Shown in pieces: positions 11,493-19,420 of a DNA stretch of 64,000 bases (its first letter is position 1; each line of letters starts with the position of its first letter). This stretch comes from Chakrabartia godavariana (GTDB lineage Bacteria > Pseudomonadota > Alphaproteobacteria > Sphingomonadales > Sphingomonadaceae), in contig RKSN01000003.1 of NCBI GenBank assembly GCA_005518185.1, positions 372,001 through 436,000 on the forward strand, in the 5' to 3' direction. The position numbers and the translations under genes are program-made. The notes beneath the pieces are model-generated. The model was not told the DNA's origin, made no database searches, and saw only the letters and a program-made list of their open reading frames with translations.

Positions 11493-11528
11493 AGGGGGTC
11501 ATGGTTCGCCATGGCCCCCTTTTTCTTG
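11493..11528 (+). terminator. Intrinsic terminator of the aldehyde dehydrogenase, overlapping the next start codon
   Basis: AGGGGGTCATGG (11493-11504), a TTCG tetraloop (11505-11508), then CCATGGCCCCCT (11509-11520), followed by TTTTCTT. The stem is 12 bp with one G-U pair. The ATG of the following lipoprotein gene (11501) and its AGGGGG ribosome site both lie in the left arm. Confidence 0.88.
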
Positions 11529-12142
11529 CCCTCGCGCTGCTCGCCGGGTGCGTCGGCCCGCCCTCGGACCGGCACACGACCGCACCGCACGCGCCGCCGC
11601 GCCCCAATGGGGAGATGATGCGCCAGTGCGTGGCGGACCTGTCGCGCTTGGGCGCCAAATTCTCGGTCCTGCCCGATTATGTGGGCACCGGTGGATGTTC
11701 AGCGATCAACGCCGTCCTGATGACGGGTGCCGGCCCTTCCATCACCAATTTGCGCGCGACCCAATGCCCACTGGCGCGCGCCTTTGCGGGGTGGATACGC
11801 GGCCCGGTGCAGGAAAGTGCGCGGGAAATTTTCGGATCACCCGTGGTGCGCGTCGAGACCATGGGCAGCTACAGCTGCCGTCAGGTCAAGGGCGTCGCGT
11901 CTGCCAAGCTGTCCGAACACGCCTTTGCCAACGCAATCGACGTGTCGGGCTTTGTGCTCGCCAATGGGCGGCGCGTGACGGTGGTGACCGGCTGGCTGGG
12001 CGCAAATGACGAGGCGGACTTCCTGCGCGCGATCCGCAATGCGGCGTGCAAGCGGTTCCAGACCGTCCTCAGCCCCGACTATAATTTCGCGCATCGCGAC
12101 CATCTTCATGTCGACATGGGGCGTGGCCCCTATTGCCGCTGA
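11501..12142 (+). CDS. Extensin-like family lipoprotein
   Basis: Putative outer-envelope lipoprotein of 213 aa. A short signal (M-V-R-H-G-P-L-F-L-A-L-A-L-L-A-G-C) ends in the lipobox L-L-A-G-C. The rest matches the bacterial extensin-like C-terminal domain (COG3921 type): S-E-H-A-F-A-N-A-I-D-V-S-G-F and H-R-D-H-L-H-V-D resemble the zinc-site motifs of D-Ala-D-Ala/LAS-type peptidases. A role in peptidoglycan processing is therefore plausible but unproven. The ATG at 11501 is inside the stem of the terminator of the upstream gene. A GTG at 11471 would be an alternative with the same overlap. Downstream in-frame codons would lose the signal. The next gene starts 26 bp later. Confidence 0.85.
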   Translation: MVRHGPLFLALALLAGCVGPPSDRHTTAPHAPPRPNGEMMRQCVADLSRLGAKFSVLPDYVGTGGCSAINAVLMTGAGPSITNLRATQCPLARAFAGWIRGPVQESAREIFGSPVVRVETMGSYSCRQVKGVASAKLSEHAFANAIDVSGFVLANGRRVTVVTGWLGANDEADFLRAIRNAACKRFQTVLSPDYNFAHRDHLHVDMGRGPYCR

Positions 12143-12168
12143 CGCTGCCGCCCCATAAAACGGTCCAA

Positions 12169-13008
12169 ATGACAGAGAGAAAAATACCAGCGCGTGTTTT
12201 CGCGCATGCCGCGCAGGACGCGGAGACCGCCCGCAAGACGCTGTCCACCCCGCAGACCGAAAGCCCCTCCTACAAGCTCGCCTTTCAGGATGACGACTTC
12301 CTGCTGCGCGAAGACCTGCGTCCCGTCCGCTTCCAGCTCGAACTGCTGAAGCCCGAGCTTCTGCTTGATGAGGCCAAGATCAAATCGACTCTGGTCTTCT
12401 ATGGCTCGGCCCGCATCCCGGAACCGGGCGTCGCCTCGTCACATCCCGATCCGGAGATCGCGGCCAATCTCGAAGCGCTGTCGCCGCATTATGACGAAGC
12501 GCGCAAGCTCGCCAAAATCGCCAGCCGCATCCCGCGCGACGAGGATGGCTGCCGTCATTTCGTCGTCTGTTCGGGCGGCGGTCCGTCGATCATGGAAGCC
12601 GCCAATCGCGGTGCGAACGATGTCCTTGCCGATTCAATCGGCCTCAACATCGTGCTCCCGCATGAACAGGTGCCCAATTTGTTCATCACACCCGAGCTGA
12701 GCTTCCAGTTCCACTATTTCGCGTTGCGCAAGATGCACTTCCTGTTGCGCGCGCGCGCGGTTGCGGTCTTCCCCGGCGGGTTCGGCACGTTTGACGAGAT
12801 GTTCGAGCTGCTGACCCTCATCCAGACGGGCAAGATCAAGCCGATCCCCGTCATCCTCTTCGGCCGCGACTTCTGGGAGGATGTGATCGACTTCAAGGCC
12901 CTCGTGAAGCACGGCGTGATCGGGGAAAAGGACCTTGACCTGTTCCACTACGTCTCCAGCGCCGAAGAGGCGTGGGACTGCATCCGCAAATTCTACGAGA
13001 CGGAGTAG
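12169..13008 (+). CDS. LOG-family protein (nucleoside monophosphate phosphoribohydrolase-like, formerly 'lysine decarboxylase')
   Basis: Cytosolic 279-aa protein with the two LOG motifs: S-G-G-G-P-S-I-M-E-A-A-N-R-G-A near residue 143 and P-G-G-F-G-T-F-D-E-M-F-E near 202. In characterised relatives these build the active site that cleaves the N-glycosidic bond of (cytokinin) nucleoside 5'-monophosphates; the older lysine-decarboxylase name is not supported. It is longer than plant LOG proteins, with about 90 N-terminal residues of unknown role, as in other proteobacterial copies. The ATG at 12169 is preferred over a TTG at 12133 that would overlap the previous gene. It ends at a shared bidirectional terminator. 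Confidence 0.85.
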   Translation: MTERKIPARVFAHAAQDAETARKTLSTPQTESPSYKLAFQDDDFLLREDLRPVRFQLELLKPELLLDEAKIKSTLVFYGSARIPEPGVASSHPDPEIAANLEALSPHYDEARKLAKIASRIPRDEDGCRHFVVCSGGGPSIMEAANRGANDVLADSIGLNIVLPHEQVPNLFITPELSFQFHYFALRKMHFLLRARAVAVFPGGFGTFDEMFELLTLIQTGKIKPIPVILFGRDFWEDVIDFKALVKHGVIGEKDLDLFHYVSSAEEAWDCIRKFYETE

Positions 13009-13034
13009 GTTCCAGAACCCAGTTAACAACAACT

Positions 13035-13126
13035 CCGTTTGGGCTGAGCTTGTCGAAGCCCCGTCCCTTCTGGACAGCTGAGCGATAGACAGAAGGACAG
13101 CCCTTCGACAAGCTCAGGGCAAACGG
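13035..13126. repeat. Inverted-repeat element, family C (GAGCTTGTCGAAG arms)
   Basis: The left arm CCGTTTGGGCTGAGCTTGTCGAAG begins at 13035 (24 nt). The right arm at 13103-13126 is its near-exact inverse (CTTCGACAAGCTCAGGGCAA then ACGG). It lies between the convergent LOG and cytochrome c genes. Confidence 0.85.
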
Positions 13127-13153
13127 GGATTCACCATCCGACGCCGCACAACG

Positions 13154-13183
13154 AAAAAGGGCCCGGAAATCCGGGCCCTTTCT
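13154..13183. terminator. Bidirectional terminator between LOG gene and cytochrome c gene
   Basis: AAAGGGCCCGG, loop AAAT, CCGGGCCCTTT: a perfect 11-bp stem (13156-13166 with 13171-13181) with A/T runs on both sides, so it can end transcripts from both convergent genes. Confidence 0.9.
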
Positions 13184-13203
13184 CTATTCGTCTGGAGAAC
13201 CGC

Positions 13204-13827
13204 TTACTTGGCAGCGGGCGCCGGTGCGGCTGCGTTGGCTTCGGCCGGAGCAGCGGCGTTGGCCGCGCCCGCATCTGCCGCCGGAGCAGCGTCAGCGGCA
13301 GGAGCAGCCGGAAGCGGCAGGTTCGAGCCCTGCGCGTTCAGATAGGCGATGACGTTGGCGCGGTCTTCCGGCTTGGACAGGCCAGCAAAGCTCATCTTCG
13401 TGCCATCGGCGAACTTCTTCGGGCTCTTCAGCCACTGGTTCATCGATTCGAAGTCCCACTTGCCACCATGGCCCGAAAGCGCAGGCGAGAAGGCGAAGCC
13501 GCCCTTGCCCTTGCCGATTTCCTCGCCCAGCGTGCCCCACAGGTTCGGGCCGATGCCGTTGGCACCGCCGCTGTTGATCGTGTGGCACGATGCGCACTTC
13601 TTGAAGACTTCGGCGCCCTTGGCGGCGTCGGCGGTCTGCAGCAGGGCAGCGATCGGCGGGTCTTTCGCAGCGCCGCCATCAGCACCGCCTTCGGCGCTTT
13701 CCACGGCATAGCCACCCGATTCAACCGGATGGTGGCTGAAGATCTGACCCGTCACGATCGTGCCGCCCAGCGCCACGATGCCTGCCGCCAGCGTCCAGCC
13801 TGCGATGGTGTTGAATTGATCGCTCAT
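13204..13827 (-). CDS. Membrane-anchored class I cytochrome c
   Basis: 207-aa electron carrier. An uncleaved N-terminal helix (about residues 10-30) would anchor it in the inner membrane with the haem domain in the periplasm. The haem site is C78-A-S-C81-H82, and M145 in G-T-K-M-S-F-A-G is the likely axial sixth ligand. This domain resembles the CycM/cytochrome c552 type that feeds terminal oxidases. The last 40 residues are an Ala/Pro-rich tail of low complexity, probably a flexible linker. The ATG at 13827 follows AGGGG. pheA is divergent, with about 120 bp between the two start codons to hold both promoters. Confidence 0.92.
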   Translation of the reverse strand: MSDQFNTIAGWTLAAGIVALGGTIVTGQIFSHHPVESGGYAVESAEGGADGGAAKDPPIAALLQTADAAKGAEVFKKCASCHTINSGGANGIGPNLWGTLGEEIGKGKGGFAFSPALSGHGGKWDFESMNQWLKSPKKFADGTKMSFAGLSKPEDRANVIAYLNAQGSNLPLPAAPAADAAPAADAGAANAAAPAEANAAAPAPAAK

Positions 13828-13948
13828 GCCCGTCGAAACCCCTGATCTTTTGGCCCGAAAATGGAATCGCCGCCGCCTTAGCCGTCCAATGCGCGCACCG
13901 CAAGCACGCTTGCAGCATGGACGGCACACCCCTAAGCGGATGCGCGCC

Positions 13949-14839
13949 ATGAACCGATATCCCGCCCCCGCCCAGCCCATTGTCGCCGCAATGGAAGCCG
14001 CCGCCGCCGCAGACCCGCAGCGCGCCGTGGCCTTTCAGGGCGCGCCGGGCGCCAATTCGCACATCGCAGTGCTGCAGGACACGCCCGAGGCGCTGCCGCT
14101 GCCCTGTTACAGCTTTGAAGATGCCATCGATGCCGTGCGCGACGGGCAGGCAGGCAGCGCGCTCATCCCCATTGAGAACTCGCTGCACGGCCGTGTCGCC
14201 GACATCCATTTCCTGCTGCCCGAATCAGGGCTGTCGATCACCGGGGAATTCTTCCTGCCGATCCGCTATGCGCTGATGGGCACGGGCCCGCTCGACAGCG
14301 TCCGCCAAGCGATCAGCCACCCGCAGGCGCTGGGCCAGTGCCGCCACTGGCTGCGCAGCCGCGGCATTGAGCCCGTTCCCTTCCCCGACACCGCCGGGGC
14401 CGCCGCGCGTGCGCTCGAACTGGCGGACCCGGCCGTGGCCGCGATCGCACCGCCGGGCGCCGCTGCGATTTACGGCCTCGACACGCTCGCCGAGGCGCTG
14501 GAGGATTCGGACGACAATATGACGCGCTTCGTCCGTCTGGCCCGCTCCGGCGCGCCGGTGCCCAATGAAGGCACGGTCATGACGACCTTCATCTTTGAGG
14601 TGAAGAACGTGCCGGCCGCACTCTATAAGGCGATGGGCGGCTTTGCGACCAATGGCGTCAACATGACCAAGCTCGAAAGCTATCAGCGCGGCGCGAGCTT
14701 TGCGGCGACAACCTTCTTCGCCGATATCGAGGGCCATCCCGACGACCCCGCCGTCGCCCGTGCACTGGAGGAACTGAGCTTCTATTCGCGCTCGGTCCGC
14801 CTGCTCGGCACCTATCCGCAGGCCCGCAAGCGGGGGTAA
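13949..14839 (+). CDS. pheA: Prephenate dehydratase
   Basis: Converts prephenate to phenylpyruvate in phenylalanine synthesis. The 296-aa protein has a PDT domain followed by an ACT domain. I-E-N-S-L-H-G-R-V is near residue 72. The conserved T-R-F of the active site is in N-M-T-R-F-V-R-L near 192. The ACT domain contains N-M-T-K-L-E-S-Y, the position of the usual E-S-R-P phenylalanine-binding motif; the R-P is replaced by Y-Q, which could weaken or change feedback inhibition. It is monofunctional: no chorismate mutase domain is attached. The ATG at 13949 is chosen (AGCGGA upstream); 13940 is a close alternative. Confidence 0.92.
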   Translation: MNRYPAPAQPIVAAMEAAAAADPQRAVAFQGAPGANSHIAVLQDTPEALPLPCYSFEDAIDAVRDGQAGSALIPIENSLHGRVADIHFLLPESGLSITGEFFLPIRYALMGTGPLDSVRQAISHPQALGQCRHWLRSRGIEPVPFPDTAGAAARALELADPAVAAIAPPGAAAIYGLDTLAEALEDSDDNMTRFVRLARSGAPVPNEGTVMTTFIFEVKNVPAALYKAMGGFATNGVNMTKLESYQRGASFAATTFFADIEGHPDDPAVARALEELSFYSRSVRLLGTYPQARKRG

Positions 14840-14847
14840 ATCCAATT

Positions 14848-14960
14848 GCGTCGCCCCGGCGCAGGCCGGGGCCGCTTCGAGCGTTCGTGTAAAGATCGGG
14901 AGAAAACCCGATTTTAGTGGCTTATCCTTGAAACGGCCCCGGCCTGCGCCGGGGCGACGC
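14848..14960. repeat. Perfect 27-bp inverted repeat, family D (CGCCCCGGCGCAGGCCGGGGC arms)
   Basis: The arms at 14848-14874 and 14934-14960 are exact inverse copies over 27 bp. A smaller hairpin (ATCGGG...CCCGAT) sits between them near 14895. It occupies the whole gap between the convergent genes pheA and nudC and could serve as a terminator for both. Confidence 0.88.
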
Positions 14961-14965
14961 TTCAT

Positions 14966-15850
14966 CTACTCCGCCACCCAGCGGCGCAGCAGCGTGTTGG
15001 CAATGGCGAACGGCGGCGGGGCCCCGAACTTCTTGTCGGGCGCATCGGCCAGAGCCGCACGAACGTCGTCCTTCGTCACCCACATCGCATCTTCCAGCTC
15101 GTTCGTGTCCATCACGATCTCGCTGCTGGTCGCCTCGGCAATGCAGGCGATCATCAGCTGCGATCCGCCAAAGGGCCAGGGCTGGCTGGTGACATAGCGC
15201 ACCGCGCCGCAGGTTACCCCGGCTTCCTCATGGATCTCACGGCGCACGGCTTCTTCGATGCTCTCGCCCGGCTCCAGAAATCCGGCGAGCGCCGAATAGT
15301 TTCCCGTGGGCCAGGCGGATTGCCGCCCGACGAGCGCCTTGCCCTCATATTCGGCAAGCATGATGACGACCGGGTCGGTGCGGGGGAAATGCTCCTTGCC
15401 GCAATTGCCGCACTGACGGCCCCAGCCCGCGCGGAACGTCTTGGTCTCGGACCCGCACTGGCCGCAGAACCGGTGGCTGTTGTGCCAGTCGATCAGGCTG
15501 CGCGCCGTGCCGTAAATGGCGGCGTCTTCGGCCGGCAACGTGGCCAGCGCGCGCCATACGGCGGGCGAGCGCGGCGGCCCGCCCTTGGCTTCGACGATCG
15601 GCACGAAATGAGGCTTGTCGTCATGCAGGCCCAGGAGGATGAGTTCCACATCCAGCGACACTTCGGCCATGGACTGCCAGACGAGCGTCCCCTCACCCGA
15701 GACCATCGGGTCGAGCCCTTCCAGCCCGAGCACGCGCCCGCGCCAGTCATTGAGCAGGCGGTTGAACGCCTCCAGATCCTGCCGGATATGATCGACGCGA
15801 TTGAGCGGGGAGCCTGTGAAACCGGGGGCAGATGAACGGGAATGGGGCAT
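14966..15850 (-). CDS. nudC: NAD(+)/NADH pyrophosphatase, Nudix family, NudC-like
   Basis: 294-aa Nudix hydrolase that splits NAD(H) into NMN(H) and AMP and, in studied homologues, removes NAD caps from RNA. A zinc ribbon (C-G-Q-C-G and C-G-N-C-G, near residues 128-149) is followed by the Nudix box G-F-L-E-P-G-E-S-I-E-E-A, then R-E-I-H-E-E-A-G-V. The NudC hallmark after the box, S-Q-P-W-P-F-P-x-S, reads S-Q-P-W-P-F-G-G-S here, with one proline changed to glycine. The ATG overlaps the stop of the upstream beta-lactamase-fold gene by one base (TAATG), so translation is probably coupled. Confidence 0.92.
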   Translation of the reverse strand: MPHSRSSAPGFTGSPLNRVDHIRQDLEAFNRLLNDWRGRVLGLEGLDPMVSGEGTLVWQSMAEVSLDVELILLGLHDDKPHFVPIVEAKGGPPRSPAVWRALATLPAEDAAIYGTARSLIDWHNSHRFCGQCGSETKTFRAGWGRQCGNCGKEHFPRTDPVVIMLAEYEGKALVGRQSAWPTGNYSALAGFLEPGESIEEAVRREIHEEAGVTCGAVRYVTSQPWPFGGSQLMIACIAEATSSEIVMDTNELEDAMWVTKDDVRAALADAPDKKFGAPPPFAIANTLLRRWVAE

Positions 15851-17136
15851 TAGCCTTTGATGCTTTCATAGACCGACTTGCTGAACCCGTCGGTAAAGGG
15901 CTGATCCCCCATGGTCATGATCTGTGACCAGCCCGAGGCGCGGATGCCGCGCGTCCGGTCCACCCACCCGATTGTCGAGGCCGCACCGCCCCAGCCGAAG
16001 GTGCCGATGCCTTCGCCATTCTTGCCGGGATTGATCGTCACGCGTCCGCCCGCGCCAAAGCCCTGGCCCGCAACAAAGCCTTCCATCCTGGTGTCGGGAT
16101 GCACAAGGTTCGACATGGCGAGCCTTGCGGTTTCTGTCTTCATGATCCGCGTCCCGCCGAGCGCGCCTTCGCCCATCAGCATCGCGAGGAACCGATCATA
16201 GTCACGCGGGCTTGTGACGAGCCCGGCACCGCCAAAGGGAAAGGCGGGCTTGTCGAGATAGACGCTGTCATTGCCCGGATCGATCGGGAAAGCGCCGAAC
16301 GGCGCCTGGAAGTAATTGGTCGTCAGCCGCTTCATCTCGCTTTCGGGCACCCGGAAATAGCTGCTCGTCATGCCGAGCGGCCGGAAGATGCGCTCCTGCA
16401 GGAAGGCGTCAAACGCCTGCCCGCTCGCCAGTTCAATGATGCGGCCCAGCAGGTCGAGGCTGACCGAATAGCTCCATTTGGTCCCCGGATCGGCGATCAG
16501 CGGAAGCGTTGCGAGACGGTCGGCAAATTCGGCAAGGCTCGGCGCCGTCGGCACATTGGGCTGGCCGGGCAAGGGCTTGCGGGAGGCGGAGGCCGGCGTG
16601 ATGCCAAGCTTCACATAAGCTTCCAGCAGCGGCCCCTTGGTCACGATCGTATAGCCGAGACCCGCCGTATGGGTGAGCAGGTTGCGCACGGTGATCGGCG
16701 CCTTGGCCGGCCGGCTGTCGAGGCTCTTTTCCGGATCGGTCAGCACCTTGGGGCTGGCAAAGCCGGGGATGAAATCGGCAATGTTCTGATCAAGCTTCAG
16801 CTTGCCATCTTCGATCAGCATCATCGCCGCCATGCCGGTGACGGGCTTCGTCATCGAATAGGCGCGAAACAGCGAATCCGATGTCACCGCCGCCGGATTG
16901 TCAAAGGCGAGCGCGCCAGTGAACAGAAATTCGGGCGCTTCGGTTGCGCGGCCGATGGCAGCAGCAGCGCCCGGCACATATTTCTTGTCCACAAAACCCT
17001 GCATCGCCGCCAGCACGGGCGACCAGGGCGATGCCTTGGGGACAAGCGGCATCCGGGCAAGGGCAGGGGCTGCGCCCATCCCGGCAACGAGGACGGACGA
17101 TCCAAGGAAATGGCGGCGGCTCAGGTTCAAGGTCAC
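15850..17136 (-). CDS. Serine hydrolase of the beta-lactamase fold (class C / EstB type), probable Tat substrate
   Basis: 428-aa periplasmic hydrolase. The N-terminus S-R-R-H-F-L-G plus a hydrophobic stretch ending in A-L-A is a twin-arginine signal. The S-x-x-K motif is S94-M-T-K97. The second motif reads Y223-S-V-S in place of Y-x-N, and a late W-G-G sits where K-T-G/H-x-G is expected. This pattern suits carboxylesterases and DD-peptidase-like proteins better than true beta-lactamases, so antibiotic resistance should not be assumed. The start is GTG at 17136: it overlaps the last bases of mutY by four (GTGA). The gene lies between mutY and nudC in a coupled unit. Confidence 0.88.
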   Translation of the reverse strand: MTLNLSRRHFLGSSVLVAGMGAAPALARMPLVPKASPWSPVLAAMQGFVDKKYVPGAAAAIGRATEAPEFLFTGALAFDNPAAVTSDSLFRAYSMTKPVTGMAAMMLIEDGKLKLDQNIADFIPGFASPKVLTDPEKSLDSRPAKAPITVRNLLTHTAGLGYTIVTKGPLLEAYVKLGITPASASRKPLPGQPNVPTAPSLAEFADRLATLPLIADPGTKWSYSVSLDLLGRIIELASGQAFDAFLQERIFRPLGMTSSYFRVPESEMKRLTTNYFQAPFGAFPIDPGNDSVYLDKPAFPFGGAGLVTSPRDYDRFLAMLMGEGALGGTRIMKTETARLAMSNLVHPDTRMEGFVAGQGFGAGGRVTINPGKNGEGIGTFGWGGAASTIGWVDRTRGIRASGWSQIMTMGDQPFTDGFSKSVYESIKG

Positions 17137-18170
17137 ATGTCTCTCCTGCTCATGGCCAGCTTCGCGGCCTTGGCGAACACTGTTGGTAGTCCTGCTTCAT
17201 GGAGCCGGTCAATCGGCCACCACTCACCCGGCACGTCCGGATCAATCCCGTCCGCCGTTCCGCGTTCCACCGACAGCGTCAGACGGAAATGGGTGAAGAC
17301 ATGGATGACCTGCCCGACGCCTTCCATATTGAGGCCCGACGGCGGGGCGATGCCCGTGCCACGCCAGTCGCATCCGGGCAGCGCGCGCATCCCGCCGAGC
17401 AGCCCCTTGTCCGGCCGCCGCACGAGCAGGACATCACCGCCTCGCTCGATCCACCAGGCTGTCCCCGACCGTTCGGGCTTCGCGGCCTTGGCCGCCTTCA
17501 CGGGAAAGCGCTCCGCATCCGTCCGGCCCTTGCAGTCGCGGGCCACCGGGCAGATCGCACAGGCCGGGCTGCGCGGGGTGCAGATCGTGGCACCCAGATC
17601 CATCACCGCCTGCGCGAAATCGCCCGCCCGTGCGGCCGGGGTCAGCGCGTCCATCCGCGCCGCGATCTCGGGCTTGGCGGCGGGCAATGGCGTCTCAATG
17701 GCATAAAGCCGGGTGATGACCCGCTCGACATTCCCATCGACGACCACGGCGCGCTGCCCAAAGGCAATCGCGGCGATGGCCGCAGCCGTATAGGGCCCGA
17801 TGCCGGGCAGGCGGCGAAGTCCGTCTTCGGTGTCGGGAAAGATGCCGCCAAGATCGCCCGCCACAGCGCGGGCGCAGGCGAGCAGATTGCGGGCGCGCGC
17901 ATAATAGCCGAGCCCCGCCCATTCGGCCATGACGTCGGCATCGTCCGCCGCTGCCAGATCGGCAACCGTTGGCCAGCGTTCCGTAAACCGCGCGAAGTAT
18001 GCCTTCACGGCCGCCACCGTCGTCTGTTGCAGCATCACTTCCGACAGCCAGACACGATAGGGGTCGGGCGGCGGCGCGCCGGGCGGACTGCGCCACGGCA
18101 GGATGCGCGCATGGGCATCGTAATGCGCCAGAATCTTGTTGGTAATTGAGGGGGCAGTCTCGACGTGCAT
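17133..18170 (-). CDS. mutY: A/G-specific adenine DNA glycosylase
   Basis: Base-excision enzyme that removes adenine opposite 8-oxoguanine. The 345-aa protein shows the catalytic glutamate in W-L-S-E-V-M-L-Q-Q-T, a helix-hairpin-helix L-P-G-I-G-P-Y-T-A-A, then V-D-G-N-V with the catalytic aspartate. The 4Fe-4S motif is C-x6-C-x2-C-x5-C (C-T-P-R-S-P-A-C-A-I-C-P-V-A-R-D-C). A Nudix-like C-terminal domain for 8-oxoG recognition follows. The ATG at 18170 gives the family N-terminus; one at 18185 is possible. It is divergent from dciA with only about 25 bp between start codons, so the promoters must reach into the neighbouring genes. Confidence 0.94.
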   Translation of the reverse strand: MHVETAPSITNKILAHYDAHARILPWRSPPGAPPPDPYRVWLSEVMLQQTTVAAVKAYFARFTERWPTVADLAAADDADVMAEWAGLGYYARARNLLACARAVAGDLGGIFPDTEDGLRRLPGIGPYTAAAIAAIAFGQRAVVVDGNVERVITRLYAIETPLPAAKPEIAARMDALTPAARAGDFAQAVMDLGATICTPRSPACAICPVARDCKGRTDAERFPVKAAKAAKPERSGTAWWIERGGDVLLVRRPDKGLLGGMRALPGCDWRGTGIAPPSGLNMEGVGQVIHVFTHFRLTLSVERGTADGIDPDVPGEWWPIDRLHEAGLPTVFAKAAKLAMSRRDM

Positions 18171-18195
18171 GGCTGGCTCTGGCATGGGGTGGCCG

Positions 18196-18726
18196 ATGGC
18201 AAAAGACAAGCAGCGTTCGCCCGTCGCAGAACGGCCGCGCGGGGGCCCCGCCCGCCGCGTGGCAGAGCTTGTCCCCGGTGTCGGGCAGGCCGCCTTCCGT
18301 CGTTTCGGCTTCATCCAGTCCTCGATCGTCAGCCGCTGGACGGAGATTGCCGGCGCGAAATATGCCGATGTCTCGGTGCCGGAATCGATCCGCTTTCCGC
18401 AGGGCAAGAAATCGGACGGCACGCTGACCCTGCTCGTCGAACGCGCCTTTGGCCCGATGATGCAGCATGTCGAGCCCGTCATCATCGAACGGGTGAACCG
18501 CTTCTTCGGCTATGCCGCCGTCGCGCGCATCACGCTCAAACAGGGCAGCCTCCTGCGCAACGCCGCCAAGCCCAAGCGGCCCGAGCTTCGCCCCGTCCCC
18601 GCAGAGCTTGGGGATTCGCTGCGCGAGATTGCCGATCCGGAATTGCGCGCCGTTCTCTCCTCGCTTGCCCAGGGCGTGGCCAACAGCCCGCCAGTCGGCA
18701 TTCCAGTCCTCGGGAAAGTCAAATGA
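18196..18726 (+). CDS. dciA: DUF721 / DciA-like protein (replicative helicase loader family)
   Basis: 176-aa basic protein with the DUF721 domain: R-W-x-E-I-A-G near residue 48 and a conserved beta-rich segment to about 110, followed by a proline/lysine-rich tail. DUF721 proteins of the DciA type load the DnaB helicase in bacteria lacking DnaC; I infer that role here from the family. Start at 18196 after GGGGTGG. The stop overlaps the ATG of the next gene by four bases (ATGA). Confidence 0.8.
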   Translation: MAKDKQRSPVAERPRGGPARRVAELVPGVGQAAFRRFGFIQSSIVSRWTEIAGAKYADVSVPESIRFPQGKKSDGTLTLLVERAFGPMMQHVEPVIIERVNRFFGYAAVARITLKQGSLLRNAAKPKRPELRPVPAELGDSLREIADPELRAVLSSLAQGVANSPPVGIPVLGKVK

Positions 18727-19409
18727 TCCGTCGCGTTCTGACCCTTTTGTTGCTGCTGATCGGCCTGTCGGGAACCGCGCGTGCGGCCACCGATTACACG
18801 GCCATGTTCACGACGACGCCCGCCGGCGCCTATGTGATGGGCAACCCCAAGGCGAAGGTCCGCCTGGTCGAATATCTGAGCTACACCTGTTCCCACTGCG
18901 CGCACTTCACCGAAGAGGCGGCGACCCCGCTCAAGCGGGACTATGTGGCCAAGGGGCTGGTCGCAGTGGAACTGCGCAATCTTGTGCGCGATCCTTTTGA
19001 CCTGACGGCCGCGCTGCTCGCCCGCTGCGGCGGTCCGACGCGCGTCTTTGCGCTTACTGAGGCGATGATGGACCGTCAGCCGGTCTGGATGGCCGATGCG
19101 CAGGTGCTCGTCGCAAAGCAGGGCGAGGCGCTGCAGAAGATGCCGCTCATCCAGCAGCTCCAGACCATCGCGAAGGAAAGCGGCCTGCTCGCGCTGGCAC
19201 AGACCAAGGGCGTGACCGCCGCACAGGCCAATGCGTGTCTGGCCGCGCCGCAGATGCACAAGACCGTCATCGCAATGACCAAGGACGCCGTCGACGTCCG
19301 CAAGATCAATTCAACCCCGTCCTTCCTCCTCAACAACCGGCCCGGCCCGCAGGGCTCGACCTGGGATTCCATGGACACGGCCCTGCGCGCTGCGCTTGGC
19401 CTTCGCTAA
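18723..19409 (+). CDS. Periplasmic DsbA-family thiol:disulfide oxidoreductase (copy 1)
   Basis: 228-aa thioredoxin-fold protein with a cleavable signal peptide (M-I-R-R-V-L-T-L-L-L-L-L-I-G-L-S-G-T-A-R, then A-A). The redox site is C56-S-H-C59 and the cis-proline lies in S-T-P-S-F. DsbA proteins oxidise cysteine pairs in exported proteins. C-S-H-C differs from the E. coli C-P-H-C, so the redox potential may differ. It overlaps dciA by 4 bp and is followed 11 bp later by a second DsbA-like gene. Confidence 0.88.
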   Translation: MIRRVLTLLLLLIGLSGTARAATDYTAMFTTTPAGAYVMGNPKAKVRLVEYLSYTCSHCAHFTEEAATPLKRDYVAKGLVAVELRNLVRDPFDLTAALLARCGGPTRVFALTEAMMDRQPVWMADAQVLVAKQGEALQKMPLIQQLQTIAKESGLLALAQTKGVTAAQANACLAAPQMHKTVIAMTKDAVDVRKINSTPSFLLNNRPGPQGSTWDSMDTALRAALGLR

Positions 19410-19420
19410 AGGAAATGCAC

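Noticed and set aside
12169-13008. Calling the LOG-family gene a lysine decarboxylase.
   Set aside because: The G-G-G and P-G-G-F-G-T motifs define the phosphoribohydrolase-like LOG family; no PLP-binding decarboxylase motif exists.
15850-17136. Calling the serine hydrolase a beta-lactamase resistance gene.
   Set aside because: S-x-x-K is present but the Y-x-N and K-T-G motifs deviate as in esterases and DD-peptidase-like proteins. There is no regulator (ampR) or mobile context.
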